In this document: positions 1 to 10,650 of the stretch, piece after piece | How the letters are laid out: every line of letters starts with the position of its first letter | How positions within the stretch are numbered: position 1 is the first letter of the stretch | Source: Echria macrotheca | Taxonomy: Eukaryota > Ascomycota > Sordariomycetes > Sordariales > Schizotheciaceae | Assembly: GCA_030411725.1 (NCBI GenBank) | Contig: MU839834.1 | Location: 992,001 to 1,056,000, forward strand | Direction of reading: 5' to 3' | DNA: 64,000 nt | Program-made: the position numbers and the translations under genes | Notes under the pieces: model-generated | Databases searched by the model: none | What the model was told of the DNA's origin: nothing | The model's input: only the letters and a program-made list of their open reading frames with translations

Positions 1-42
1 AGCAATAAAAACACCACTGGTCTATTCGTGTTCGCCCGTTCT

Positions 43-2531
43 TCAAAAAATCATCAAGTCCCCATCATCCACCCGCCGCGCAATGTCGTAGGTCAGGATG
101 CTATGATCCAAATAATGCAGAATCAGCCGGTACCGCACCGGAGGTAAGCGCGGCCGGGTGCCGTGCAGATCCAACCCTCGGGCCCTGGGGTCCGGCACCG
201 GCGACATGGCAATCCCGTGGAGCGTACAGAGCGGCCGGAGCCGCTTCTCCTCCTCGCTCTTCCGCGGCAATACCCAGTCGACCCGGAATCCCCGTCTCAG
301 CGGCTGCCCGTGCACCCTCCGGACCGTTTTCGTCAACGTCAACAGAGCCACACGCCCGTTAAGCGACCCCAAAACCACCAAGTTCAGCTCGGGAACATGG
401 AGAAGCATGCTGATCCGCTCCGAGATCTGCGAATGCAAGTCCCACGGCTCGTTACGCCGACCCAGATGGTTGTGGTGCGTCAATACCGTCCTGCACATTA
501 TTCCGGTCCCCTTTCTGTTGAATGGTTGGAGCTGGACATCCGTTGCTGTCGTCCGCAGAATTGCAAAGTTCTTGTTCAGGTGCGATGGTAATGGCGCCCT
601 GCAAAACTCGATAGGCCGGACGTTCCCCTTTCTCACCGCACTGCTGCCCGCGAATGCAAGAATCTCACCCGTGTTTCGGAGCAGAAACGTCTGGCCCAGG
701 CAGGGGACAATGGTGCGCCCGAGATGCACCGGATCCTCAAGATCCGTCAGAACAGAGTCCGCAGGGGGGGTCTCCTTGGTGATGGCCCTCCACCGGTCTC
801 CTGGCGCGAGGCCAAAGTAGGCCCTTCCGATGACGACGTAGTGTTCATTATTGATCTCCTTGGGCTCTTCGCTCAAGCTGTCGACCACGTCCGAAAGGTC
901 GTCTTCCTCGGACGCAGAGGTTTGGTCTTGGGCGGCAGCCGATTTAATAGTTGCCTGTAGAGCGTTCATATGCACCTTATGATAGGATGGCCCTGCGAGG
1001 TGGCGGTTTTTGAGGAAAACGAAGGGATCCGGAGCGAGATCACGGACGTAGTAGAGGCTACAGGTAATGTCCAACCAACCTCCGAACTCCGCGTGCTTGA
1101 TCATACCCGACCTATCAACCTCATTTCGGATGATTTCGCTCACAGGAAGTCCGAGGCATTCAGACGCCGTGCTGGTTTCCCGGAAACTGCTGTCGGGAAG
1201 AACCAGGACGCCCCAGCCTAGCCTGTAATTATATCAGCACGTGCTAGCCGCTGTCTCGGACGTGATGCACGTACCGTTGGTGGTTTACCCCGGGCGTCGA
1301 GTTCGGTCTGTAAATCACCGGATAACTGCCAACCTGCCAGATATCGAGGATCCACGTGTTGCCGTGGATATCGAACGCGACAACCTTCTCTGCATCTCCG
1401 TTTTCGTCGTCGCAAAATGAAATGCTGGGGATGTTATGTCCCTCGGCGGCAATCGGCAGGACAATCCTCCACATTCGTGTCCTCGACTTGAGATGTCTCT
1501 CCAACTCTAGGGCCGTCTGTCCGCTCCAGACTACGGGCGAGCGATCCTCATCGAGGGGCTGGCCCTCGACCGGATTCTTGCTCATCGCAAATGCGAAAAC
1601 CGTGACTTCATGCTTGTTGGAGCTCACGGCGAGGAGGCGTGACTGTTGGTGAATAGCGAGCCCCCATGCCGACAGTCCGACATTGTCGTGGAAAAACTCC
1701 TTCGGTCCCGCCATGCGGTGAGATCCCGTGCCAGGCGAGTGGCAACTGTTGGTTCGGATGCACCTGGCAATCGAGTGCGTATAATACGCTCCAACGTCAC
1801 CGTCGTCAAAGGCAAAGAACAGAACCTCGAGGTTGCCCAGGTTTCCCACCATGATACTGTTCATCTGGTGGCCAAAACCCGTATCAACAATACCGCCGAT
1901 AACCCTTGCAAGTTTACTCTTCTTGGGAGTCAGAATAAGGCACGGCGGTGGGAGAACGTTCGGGGCCTTCCTGGGCTGGAAGACGTGTATCTTGTCCTGA
2001 TATGCGGCAAAGTAGAGCTGTTCCTAACCGTCAGCACTCCTACGGCTCATAACGTCCTGGGGCCAGCCGAGTCTGTACGTTATACTGCTGTGACAGTGCA
2101 GTCAGATTGCACCGTAACCTCGCGACCCGCGGGAAACCCTGTGCTTGGTGGTCTTGCTCGTGCGGTGATTCGGCGGGTTCGACTGGCACAACGACATCTG
2201 CCGGTCCGCTCGGTTCTTCTGGCTCGGGTTGGGGGGCTACGTCGTCGGCGGGGTCGTCCAGAGAGTCGGTCGAATCGCTGTCCTCGCTGGCGACGCCATC
2301 GTCCTCGTCCTCGTCGTCCCAGTCCATACCAAGGCTCGGAGGCCCCTCTTGGACGAAAGCTTTGAGATCTTCGAGAACATGGTCTCCGAACTAAGCCGTG
2401 ATCAGCGGTCAACGGGGTGGTGCTTCCCTGTCGGCGGGTCGACTCACTCGGTTGGCGGCCGTTTGTACGTGGCACGTATTGCCAATGTGAATCTCGCTGA
2501 AGGTCCGTGGAGGGGTGATAGACAGATCCAT
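43..2531 (-). CDS. crt10: Crt10-like protein (ribonucleotide reductase regulator family)
   Basis: Four exons on the minus strand: 2448-2531, 2079-2390, 1275-2023 and 43-1222. They join in frame to 774 codons plus stop. Introns are 57, 55 and 52 nt, with donors GTGAGT, GTACAG and GTACGT. The branch-like sequences CTGAC and CTGAT lie upstream of the AG acceptors. The N-terminal part is acidic (DEDEDD stretch). It is followed by a beta-propeller-like region with the family-typical blocks NLTALSQQYN, LYFAAYQDKIHVFQP, GLSAWGLAIHQQSRLLAVSS and NKHEVTVFAF, all spanning or flanking the predicted splice sites. In yeast, Crt10 influences transcription of ribonucleotide reductase genes; a role in dNTP supply here is inferred from family only. 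The ATG at 2531 is the first in frame. The 3' end lies 42 bases from the window edge, so the terminator region is not visible. I am confident of the family, less so of the exact function. Confidence 0.85.
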
Positions 2532-3073
2532 CGTTTACTTCACCTGGCTGCGATCGACCATCCTAGGACCTGCAGAGGAAGGTGTTTGGCGACTGCGTAT
2601 TTGGTGGTTGATGAGCTTGGAAGATGGAAGGGGACTTTAGTGAATGCAGGATGATGACCAGCTGTGAGGTGGCACCTTATCGATAACTAAATGGCCAGCT
2701 GCGGGGTGCTGGTTCGGCAGTGGCAGTGGGCGCTTGGCGGCTTCACTACCGGCCGCAGTGGCCCCTCACCTCACCTACCCTCGAACACGGCTCCAGCACG
2801 GCTCCAAGACGGTGGATAAGACACCTAATAATGGAATAATAGAAAGGAAAGTATATTTTTCGCTTCAATAAACTCCATTCTCCGTACCTCTGATTGGTAT
2901 CATAGAAAGCAAAGTCCCTGATCGCCCATAAAATGCTATCCCCCTCCTTTAACACGCTTTTGCTCCACGCGGAGCAAGCAGGCCCTACCCAGTGACATCC
3001 ATAATGGCCTCTATCCAACAATCCAAGAATCCGCCAGTTGCGCCTCCTCTTCGGATACCAAGGACTGCTTGCC
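2532..3073. other. Intergenic: crt10 promoter side and GH5 3' side
   Basis: This 542 bp holds the upstream region of the Crt10-like gene and the downstream region of the GH5 gene. A short AT-richer patch lies near 2810-2960. I see no convincing gene; the open frame around 2746-3021 has no ATG start and no recognisable domain. Confidence 0.6.
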
Positions 3074-4459
3074 TCAACTTCTTATCAGCTCCGTCATGTC
3101 CTTCATCCGGTAGTCAAGCACCGGCGTGATCCAGTCGTCCTCCACAAGCGCATATGTCTCCTTGCTGTTGTCCTTCGGCTGGCGGGGGTTGATGGCCCAG
3201 TAGCCAAAGTCGGCATCGATAGCCTTGAGGTACCGCAGCAGATTCTGCCAGTAGTTGGCATCGCCTTCGCCAGGCTGATCGGGCGCGCCGAACTCGCCAA
3301 TCCACACCGGCGCCAGGTTACCCTCAATAAGATATGCCCAGTTGTGACGCATAGACTTGACGAACGAGGGATACGACCGCTTGGCGTAGCGGCCTTCTCG
3401 GCTCCCCCAGCCGCTCCACGAGTAGACGTGAGCCGAGTACACGACGCGGTGGTCCACGTCCAGCAGTATCGGCCGGTCGCCGACGCTCGACAGGTCGTTG
3501 CTGGACTCGGTGCCGCCCACAATGATCAGCCAGTCCGGGTTCATCTTGAGCAGCGCGTTCCCGGCCCGCTCGGCGGCCGTGGCCCACCGGTCCCAGCTCA
3601 TCGTGCCCCACACGCCGCGCACTTCGTTGCGCAGGTCAGCCCCGATGACCAGCGGGTTCTCAATAAACCGCGCCATGACGGTTTCCCAGTGCTCAATCCA
3701 CTCCGCCTCGGTCTGCCGCACCCGACAGAGCGGTCCCAGGTGGTCGTTGGCCCAGCCGGCATCGCACGGGTCGGCTCCGCAGCACCACGTCGCGCTGGTG
3801 ATGTGATTGTTGACAATAACGGCAATGCCCTCCTCGGTCAGGGCCTCGACGACCGCCTCAAACACATCCATCGCCTTCTTCCCCACCAGATCCGGGTTCG
3901 CTATCAACAGATGTGGTAGTATCGGGGGGTTCGTCATGACCATCTCGTCGCTGTAGGGCAGCCGCACGCTGTTGAAGCCGAGCCTGCGGATCGTCTTGGC
4001 AATCGTGCTGCGGTGCTGCACCTCGAGCCCGCCGGGGACGAAGAGCTCGTCGCTCGCCCCGTACCAATTGACCGACGCAAGCTTGAAGCGCCGGCCCTTC
4101 TGGTCCACCACATGGCGGCCTTTTGTTCGAAGCGGGAGCACGTACTCGCCCGACGACAGGAACGACGCGTCGATGGGCGGCGGCAGCGGGCGCTTGGCGA
4201 AGAGCTGCGAGCTCGGGTCCGGCACCCACGGGATCTGTAGCGCCGCCTCGCTCTTCCACATGTAGTGGAAGATGGCGGCGGCGATGATGGCGGCGAGAAG
4301 CAGCAGCATCCTGGCCGAGTTGGTCTGCAGGTTGAAGCGGCGGGGCAGCAGACGGTGGCCGCGGGGCTTGACGTCGTATGGCGGGGCGGGTATTCGGTAA
4401 GGCGTGTTGTGTGCGTATTCAGCACTGATGGTGCTGTCGCTATCGAGTAGTTGCGGCAT
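3074..4459 (-). CDS. Membrane-anchored glycoside hydrolase family 5 protein
   Basis: Single exon, 461 aa, ATG at 4459. A cytosolic basic N-terminal tail of about 50 residues is followed by one hydrophobic segment (about 51-67, MLLLLAAIIAAAIFHYMW), then a TIM-barrel hydrolase. This predicts a type II membrane protein with the enzyme facing the lumen or cell surface. GH5 landmarks: NWYGASDE near 131-138, GFNSVRLPYS at 161-170, ADLRNE with the acid/base Glu at 279, HVYSW at 344-348 and WIGEFG with the nucleophile Glu at 389. Cys226, Cys227, Cys232 and Cys245 may form lumenal disulfides. The family hydrolyses beta-linked glucans or mannans. The subfamily and true substrate cannot be read from sequence, but membrane tethering suggests cell-wall or glycolipid work rather than secreted biomass degradation. 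It is not clustered with other carbohydrate enzymes. Long antisense frames over it are GC-bias shadows. Confidence 0.88.
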   Translation of the reverse strand: MPQLLDSDSTISAEYAHNTPYRIPAPPYDVKPRGHRLLPRRFNLQTNSARMLLLLAAIIAAAIFHYMWKSEAALQIPWVPDPSSQLFAKRPLPPPIDASFLSSGEYVLPLRTKGRHVVDQKGRRFKLASVNWYGASDELFVPGGLEVQHRSTIAKTIRRLGFNSVRLPYSDEMVMTNPPILPHLLIANPDLVGKKAMDVFEAVVEALTEEGIAVIVNNHITSATWCCGADPCDAGWANDHLGPLCRVRQTEAEWIEHWETVMARFIENPLVIGADLRNEVRGVWGTMSWDRWATAAERAGNALLKMNPDWLIIVGGTESSNDLSSVGDRPILLDVDHRVVYSAHVYSWSGWGSREGRYAKRSYPSFVKSMRHNWAYLIEGNLAPVWIGEFGAPDQPGEGDANYWQNLLRYLKAIDADFGYWAINPRQPKDNSKETYALVEDDWITPVLDYRMKDMTELIRS

Positions 4460-5053
4460 AGGTTCGGGCTACCACTGCGGTAAATCTGCTGGGGTAATAA
4501 TGACGGTCGGCTTCGGCGCCATCATACGGACTGGGCGGTTGTGGGGGGATCGGCAGGGCTTCGCGCCTTCTGGGGACCGTCGGATTTTATAACATGGGCA
4601 GCTTCGATGCAGGAACTGACGGTGAGACTGCTGACAATAGCCCGTGGGCGGAGAGACAGCAACGAGGTGAGAGCAGGATGCCGAGGAGCCCGAGTCCCGG
4701 ACGGACCCTGTGTTTGACTTTGTGGTCAGTCAGGGCCTGCAGCGGCGGGCGGGAGGCGGGATGCAGGCCCCAGCTGTGCGAGCTGACAGGGCGGTTAGCT
4801 GGTGACTTTTCGCCGGTTTGCTCGGAACGACTGAATTTCAAGTCCCCGATATTCCGTACAGATTACAGCCATTCCTCCTGATCGGCTTTGAAATCGATCA
4901 ACAAGCATAATCCGCAGGCAGACAGGTTGACCATTGATATGAATATCGAGAGGCTCAGCAACTTGATCCGGCAAGTGGGTTATTGCTGGTTTACGTCTCA
5001 ACATCAAGGCACACACATAACTCGATACGAAACCGCCTTTGCACTGACAATAT

Positions 5054-5219
5054 CCAAACCAAGCCGCCCATTGAACTCTTCACATATACCCTCCTGATGC
5101 AGCGGCGACGGTGACGATGACGAGGCCATGCCCAAACCCAGCCGCCATTGAAACTGTCTACATCTAACCCTCCTGATCCAGCGACGACGACGACGACGAC
5201 GATGACGAGGCCACACGCC
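5054..5219. repeat. Diverged tandem duplication, about 78 bp unit
   Basis: Copy 1 starts at 5054 and copy 2 at 5132. Both share CCAAACC, AGCCGCC, ATTGAA, ACCCTCCTGAT and GACGATGACGAGGCCA in the same order. Copy 2 is longer because its CGA run has expanded (5182-5202). The two copies have drifted by substitutions and small indels. Confidence 0.7.
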
Positions 5220-5800
5220 CAAAGGATAAATACTTATTGCGGCGTAGACGGCACGACTTTAAGGGGAGGCCATCGTACCATGGAAGTAAACCAAGGCAGA
5301 CATATACCGGGCATTCTCTTGTCGTGGTTATGTTTAGGCTGGCTAGTTTTCTAGATAGGACGTGCGAGCTGTGCCTCGTTAGAGGAGAGGAGTTGTAATA
5401 CCTCTCCAAACATTGAAATCCATTGAAATATTTCACTTTCTTTGTAATAAGTCCGAACGAAGCTGAGTCGCTGACAGCGATCCTCCCGTGTCCGTCCGAG
5501 GACTCGGAGCGCGAGAGGTCCCGACATCAGCTATCAGCTACGGATCGCTCGGTCGGATCCATCATTGGATGATGACTGAGCCTACTACCCTACCCTGGCT
5601 GACGATATCTTTCTTACCTTCTTCCTCTGAATCCTATTGTGATAGAGAGAACCAAGCAAAAATGTGCTTCATAACTGAAAGATGAGGTTTTTGCACAAAG
5701 TGTTTCCCTAACACCCAATCCAATCCCCCGAAACGCCGTGATCCCATGCACCGCCGGCCAGACAGAGAGGAGAGGTCAGGCGGGCCTTGGCCAGCAACCA

Positions 5801-5821
5801 CCCCCCCCCCCCCCCCCCCCC
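5801..5821. repeat. Homopolymer run of 21 C
   Basis: An uninterrupted C run in intergenic DNA. Its length is prone to polymerase slippage, so the exact count could be an assembly artefact. Confidence 0.95.
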
Positions 5822-7056
5822 TCGCGTCTCAGATATTCACCTCCTCTACCCCATCCCAGCCGCCTTGCCCAACCCTCGTCACAAACCCTTTAGGGCCGCG
5901 ATAGAAGATCACGAGGTGCGATATCCAACACAACAAAGCGAACCCCAAGGGCACGCGACAAACCCCTCGATTCCTTCCTTGCCAAGCCATTATGGGACAC
6001 ACAGAGAGAGGAGTATTTAAACATGTCTTTTTTTATGTATCACTTCCTTCTATACAACAAAACAAGACGAATTTTTACTGTCCTCTACTGGACAAAGTTC
6101 TACCCATAAAATGTGTGACCCCCAAGGTATATAAACATGGTATATAGAGGAATCATAAGAAAAAAAAATCGGTTCTCGCCCAACCTCAACAACACGGCAA
6201 GACGGATATCCGAAGTTGTCCGCACCGCTTCCGTTTTGTCATTCGTCGTCACATTACAAAAAAACCCAAGCCCGCTTCTCGCTGGCGTATTTCTCAGGGC
6301 CTTTCGATTGGGTTGTCGGTGTCGGTCAAATCCCATTCTGGGATGACAACACATCAAAGATGAAAGACCAAAACCGCCGCTTGCATTGTCGAAAGCAACC
6401 CTTTTTTCCTTCGCCATTTTGCAGCCAATCATCCATGGACAACCCATCAGCCTTGGTCGAATCGCGAGACAACCCCCAGCCCCCCGCGTTCGCGCCGGCC
6501 CTCCCGGTTCATCCGAAGCCGCCGCCCGCATAATCCGCACTCCGGGTCATCCGGTGGGGTCATGGCGGAAGTGACCACAAAGGGTTGGCATCACTCGGTA
6601 TGGCCTTCTTTTGGTCTTCCCGCTCCTCATTTGGCTCGTCGCTGGTATCTTTTCTTTTTTTCCGTCGTCTTCGTCCTCCCTATTGACTCTGTTGACCATC
6701 GGGATTCCTACCACCTCTTCACGGTGGCCGCCCGGGTTGTATTTTCCACTAAACGCCGTTTTGACTTTTCCCAGAACGAATCCGGAATATGTGCTCATTG
6801 TGAGCGTAAAGGGCGGCGCCGACGAGCTGCAACGGCCGGTGGCATGACTCTGCTGCAGGCTTCACCGCCGCGGTTGTAAAAAAAGCGCCGCGTATAATGG
6901 CGAGATATACATGAAGGTGAAATATGTATGGCACGTGGGTGCCGTGGCGAAATCTTGGTAGATAGGTACACAACATCGGGCTGGACCGCCTCATCATAGG
7001 AAGCGTAGCCGAGTGTGCGGGTATACGTTAGATCGTCGTATTCTCGACGCGTCGTT

Positions 7057-8777
7057 TCAAATCCTATTCAGCCCGAGTGGGTTGACGTATTCGTCCTGCT
7101 TCGGTGGTGATCGGGCGTAGGTTTCCCTGGCATCCCATGTCACCGTCTGTGGCGGACGAGGGCTCGAAAAAGACCTGACCGGAGCGTGATAGCGCGCCGT
7201 ATGGCCAAAGTAGTCGGGAGTTCGCCGGCCGTCGTTGCTCGCCCCAGAGTCCCTGTTGTTCGTTGACGTCGGGCTTCTCATGGGTAACTTAGCTGTAGGA
7301 GAGACGGGGGTCACTACGGAGGGTGTTACTGAATCGTCCATGGTCTTCCCGTCATCGCGGGATAGCATCTCGTACGAACGTGTGTCTTTCTTGAGATCGT
7401 CCAGCCGTGCATCGACGGAGACGAACTCCCTCTTGTTCCGATCGGAGAAGGGTCCCATGATGAGGTCGACCCAGCCGGTGACCATTGACCAGCGGCCGAG
7501 GAGGAGGGCCAGCCAAATGCCGTTCATCTACACAAGATCAGTTAGAATCGCGATCCACGGCAAGAATACCAGGGGATATTTACCCCGAGCAGAAACAGCA
7601 CAGCTCCGACCGTCTTCATGTTAACAACCAAAACTGCGGCTTTGCTGAGGCATGGCTCCTTCTTGCCAGTGTTCTGAAGCAGGCAGCCAATCCAGTCGCC
7701 AGCAATGCTCTGGTCACGTTTGACAGCCTCAACGGTGTTGTCCTGGAAGACAAAGACGATGGAAAAGAAGATGACATCCGTAATAATGATAAGCACAATG
7801 GCGATGCCTCTCCACTGGAGCTCGATGACGCGTCGCACCCTCCTGTATGCCTGCTTGGGCGTCATGGTCCGGATGCTGTTGGTATACGAGGGAAGACCAG
7901 AGCCCTCGGTCGAGGCGCTGTTGTCGGCGAGCGAGGCGAGATACACCTTGATGCAGTAACCAAACGTGGCGAACTGGATAATGATGGTTAGGCCGGCGAA
8001 AACCAAGAGAGGGATCCAGAGGTCGGCGAGACTGTTCTTGTGGTTGATGTGGCACGTGGACCCGAACCGGAACGACACGCCGCTGAAAACAAGGGCGCAA
8101 ACCACGCCAATAACCGGGATGCCCCAGCCAACACCCTGCGAGAACCACATGAAGTTGCGGCCGACAACAACCTGCCAGCAGATCTGGAGGTGGAGCGATA
8201 CGGCACGCAGAAAGACCCACATGACACCAGCCCATCCTCCCAGGAGGAGAAAGGTGCCAGATGCTGCGCAGACGGAGCTCGTCTGCATCGAGTTTGGCGT
8301 GATATGATCAAAGCACTCCTCGGGCTGTGCTGCGAGTGGGATAACGAACCCGAGCTGTCGCAAGTCAGCAAATATCATCACCTGGGAAACCCACAAAACA
8401 TACACTCATGAGCAGCACGCCCGTGGTCAGGCAGATGCTGAGATAGTGCCTGAAGGTCTTCTCCACTGGGAGGACGGCCCACGATATGAGTAGGAACACG
8501 CAGCAGATGATGCCGACAACCGAGAGCCATTGTGCCACGGAGCCCACTGTCTTGAAGCTATCGGGGTACGCCCAATCCGTCATGGGACATGGCAAGCAGC
8601 ATCTAATGTCCGCAGTGACTGACGCGCATAACCTTCCCTCGACGACTGCCGTGCTGTTAGTCACTGTTGGTCGGGGGCATCCGAAATGAAGCACTCACAG
8701 CCTCCCCCTGTGAAAAAGGTGTCCTGGACGAATGGGACAGGGCACGGGTTGCCCGCGAAAGACTGGTTCGACGACAT
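7057..8777 (-). CDS. Frizzled/Smoothened-like seven-transmembrane receptor
   Basis: Four exons: 8699-8777, 8404-8645, 7584-8354 and 7057-7527. They give 520 aa. Introns are 53, 49 and 56 nt (donors GTGAGT, GTATGT, GTAAAT; the last intron has branch CTAAC and acceptor TGTAG). The short N-terminal region is Cys-rich (CCLPCP near 42-47), followed by hydrophobic segments near 58-84, 92-117, 137-165, 180-200, 220-245, 290-312 and 345-375, the last crossing the final intron. The loop between segments 5 and 6 is long, ending in the basic stretch AYRRVRRVIELQWRG. A soluble Ser/Pro-rich tail of about 130 residues follows. The arrangement fits the fungal Frizzled/Smoothened-type GPCRs rather than pheromone or Stm1-type receptors. 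Ligand and G-protein partner are unknown. The tail has many Ser-Pro and Thr-Pro sites that could be phosphorylated. Family assignment is by pattern; the splice model is frame-consistent. Confidence 0.75.
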
Positions 8778-10556
8778 TTTGATGCAACTTCGAGATCCGC
8801 CTTCACTCCACGCTTCGTCCTCGCTTCACAGTCCCGAGTCCCAAGTCGGCGGTGGTATCGATCCCCAACACCCTCTGGCGGTTCCACGTGATCCTTCCAA
8901 ACCCAGCAGGAAAGCGCGTAGACTTGATTCCCGTCGTGAGCGTGATCGTCGGTCGAGTCGTACTCGATTCGGCGGCACACCGTCGAGGTCGATATGGGTG
9001 GTGGCGGGCCCTGGTGGTTTATTATGTGGCGTATTACACTCGTGGCATGACCTGTATAGGAGAAAAGATGTACAAATAGAGAAGGCGAAAACTAGAGAAG
9101 GATCGAGGAGCACATCACGGGCGTGACAGCAGGGGCGACAAGGAAATAATACATGGAGCAGGCGCAGGTCGGGCGAGAGCTCTCGCGTAGACAGGGCTGG
9201 CGAAGGGGGGGTGGGACATATGTACATCGAGATGGGTCGAGATGGACGGTGACATTTGAGGGACGCGCCAGGCCAGTCGACAGCATCGAGCACATTTCCC
9301 AAGTGGGTCGTCCATATTGGCCGGCGACGAGAACTGCGGGGCGATGTTCCCTCGAGCGAGGTTCTGGTCTGGTTGGATCAGGGATCTGGGGGCGTTCGTT
9401 CAGAGTCGACGGTTTCTTGATGATGAGCCAGGGGCACGACCAGGGTGCCGGGGTGGTGTGCGTGAAGGAGGGGGGGGGGAGAACCGGGGGACTCCCGCCG
9501 GGGGGATAACATCTGCAGGTGGGGGAGCCAGCCATCGCGGCCGAGAGACACCCAAAACGGCCATGTCTTCCGCCTCGCACTGTCCAGTTGTCCTCGTCCA
9601 GCACTGCGGGGAAACACTGCCAGCTTGGATGAACAGATGGCAGGCGCGCTGGTGGGCCCCATTGTTCCTGAGGCGGATAGGGATTGGCCTGCTTCCTCTA
9701 CACCTTGCTAACTTTTACACATTGACAACTTAACTTCCAAACTTCCCAAGCTGTCCACCGAGCACCACCGAGCAACCACCGGGAGCGGCTGTACACACCG
9801 CGCCGCCGGCCTGCCCGCGTGTACTGCCGACACCCGCTCTCTGGGACTGCTCAACCGCCAACCAACAAATCAACTCGACGAGTGCCGAACAGTCAGTGTC
9901 TCAGCCAACTGGCTCGGCTCGACATCCGGTGCAACCCCACCTCGTCGCTGTTGACAGCTCCTGCGTGTCCGAGTTGCCAAGGTCGCAGCCGTTTGTGTTG
10001 CTTTCCACGAGGCCGACCACGCCAGAGTCCGGCTAACGGGACAGAGGGCCGGTGGCTGGTCGCGGTGTCGAGTGTCAGTGAGGGAATGTAGCCGCTTCAG
10101 TCATGTCTCGGACCACTCCGACCCCGTCAATGGTCTTGGTAGGGCTGCGCAGCCGACTCGGTGCTCTGGGCTTTGGCTTCTGAAACGTAACTCTCCATCT
10201 TGTCGTTGTCAGTTGTCACCCGGTTCTGGCACTACTGTTCTCGGGAGGCCATATTCGGCGGTCATGCGATGCTAGCGGGAGATCCGTGGTGTCTCCCCTC
10301 AGCCCTCTAGGCCGATTCGCGTCTGGTGAAACTGCTGGGCTCTCTCGGCTGCTTGCCGAACTGGCCGAAGAAGGAAATGCTGTCTACTCTAGCGAAGCCG
10401 CTAACAATGTCATTGTGACATGGCTTGCTGTTGGCGGGGTTGTCTGTTGGCTTGGACCGCCTTCTGACTCTAACTACTGTACACGTGTAGAGTCGTCGTG
10501 ATGCAGGGAGCAGCTTTGCTTTGTTGAACCGATGTTGCTGATGTTGAGGCGGTGGC

Positions 10557-10650
10557 TGCAAAGTTCTGTCGATATTCATGCAGACCAGCGACGGAAATGG
10601 TTGTGCAAAGTTCTGTCGATATTCATGCAGACCAGCGACGGAAATGGTTG
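10557..10650. repeat. Perfect tandem duplication, 2 x 47 bp
   Basis: Copy 1 is 10557-10603 and copy 2 is 10604-10650. Both begin TGCAAAGTTCTGTCGATATT and end GACGGAAATGGTTG with no mismatch. Perfect identity in non-coding DNA points to a recent event or an assembly duplication. Confidence 0.97.

Larger units (their letters stand above)
4460..7056. other. Intergenic: GH5 promoter, repeats and GPCR 3' region
   Basis: This 2.6 kb lies between the GH5 start and the receptor stop codon. It contains a diverged two-copy tandem repeat (5054-5219), a CGA run (5182-5202) and a run of 21 C (5801-5821). The part nearest 7056 is probably the receptor 3' UTR. No gene is supported; the frames at 6100-6540 and 6562-6879 lack domains. 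Confidence 0.6.

Noticed and set aside
3038..3919. 293-codon plus-strand frame over the GH5 gene
   Set aside because: It is antisense to a clear GH5 coding exon and arises from GC-rich third positions; no domain and low-complexity composition.
7005..7065. A-box-like TAGCCGAGTG and B-box-like GTTTCAAATCC
   Set aside because: No T-stem pairing and no acceptor stem; it lies in the receptor 3' region.
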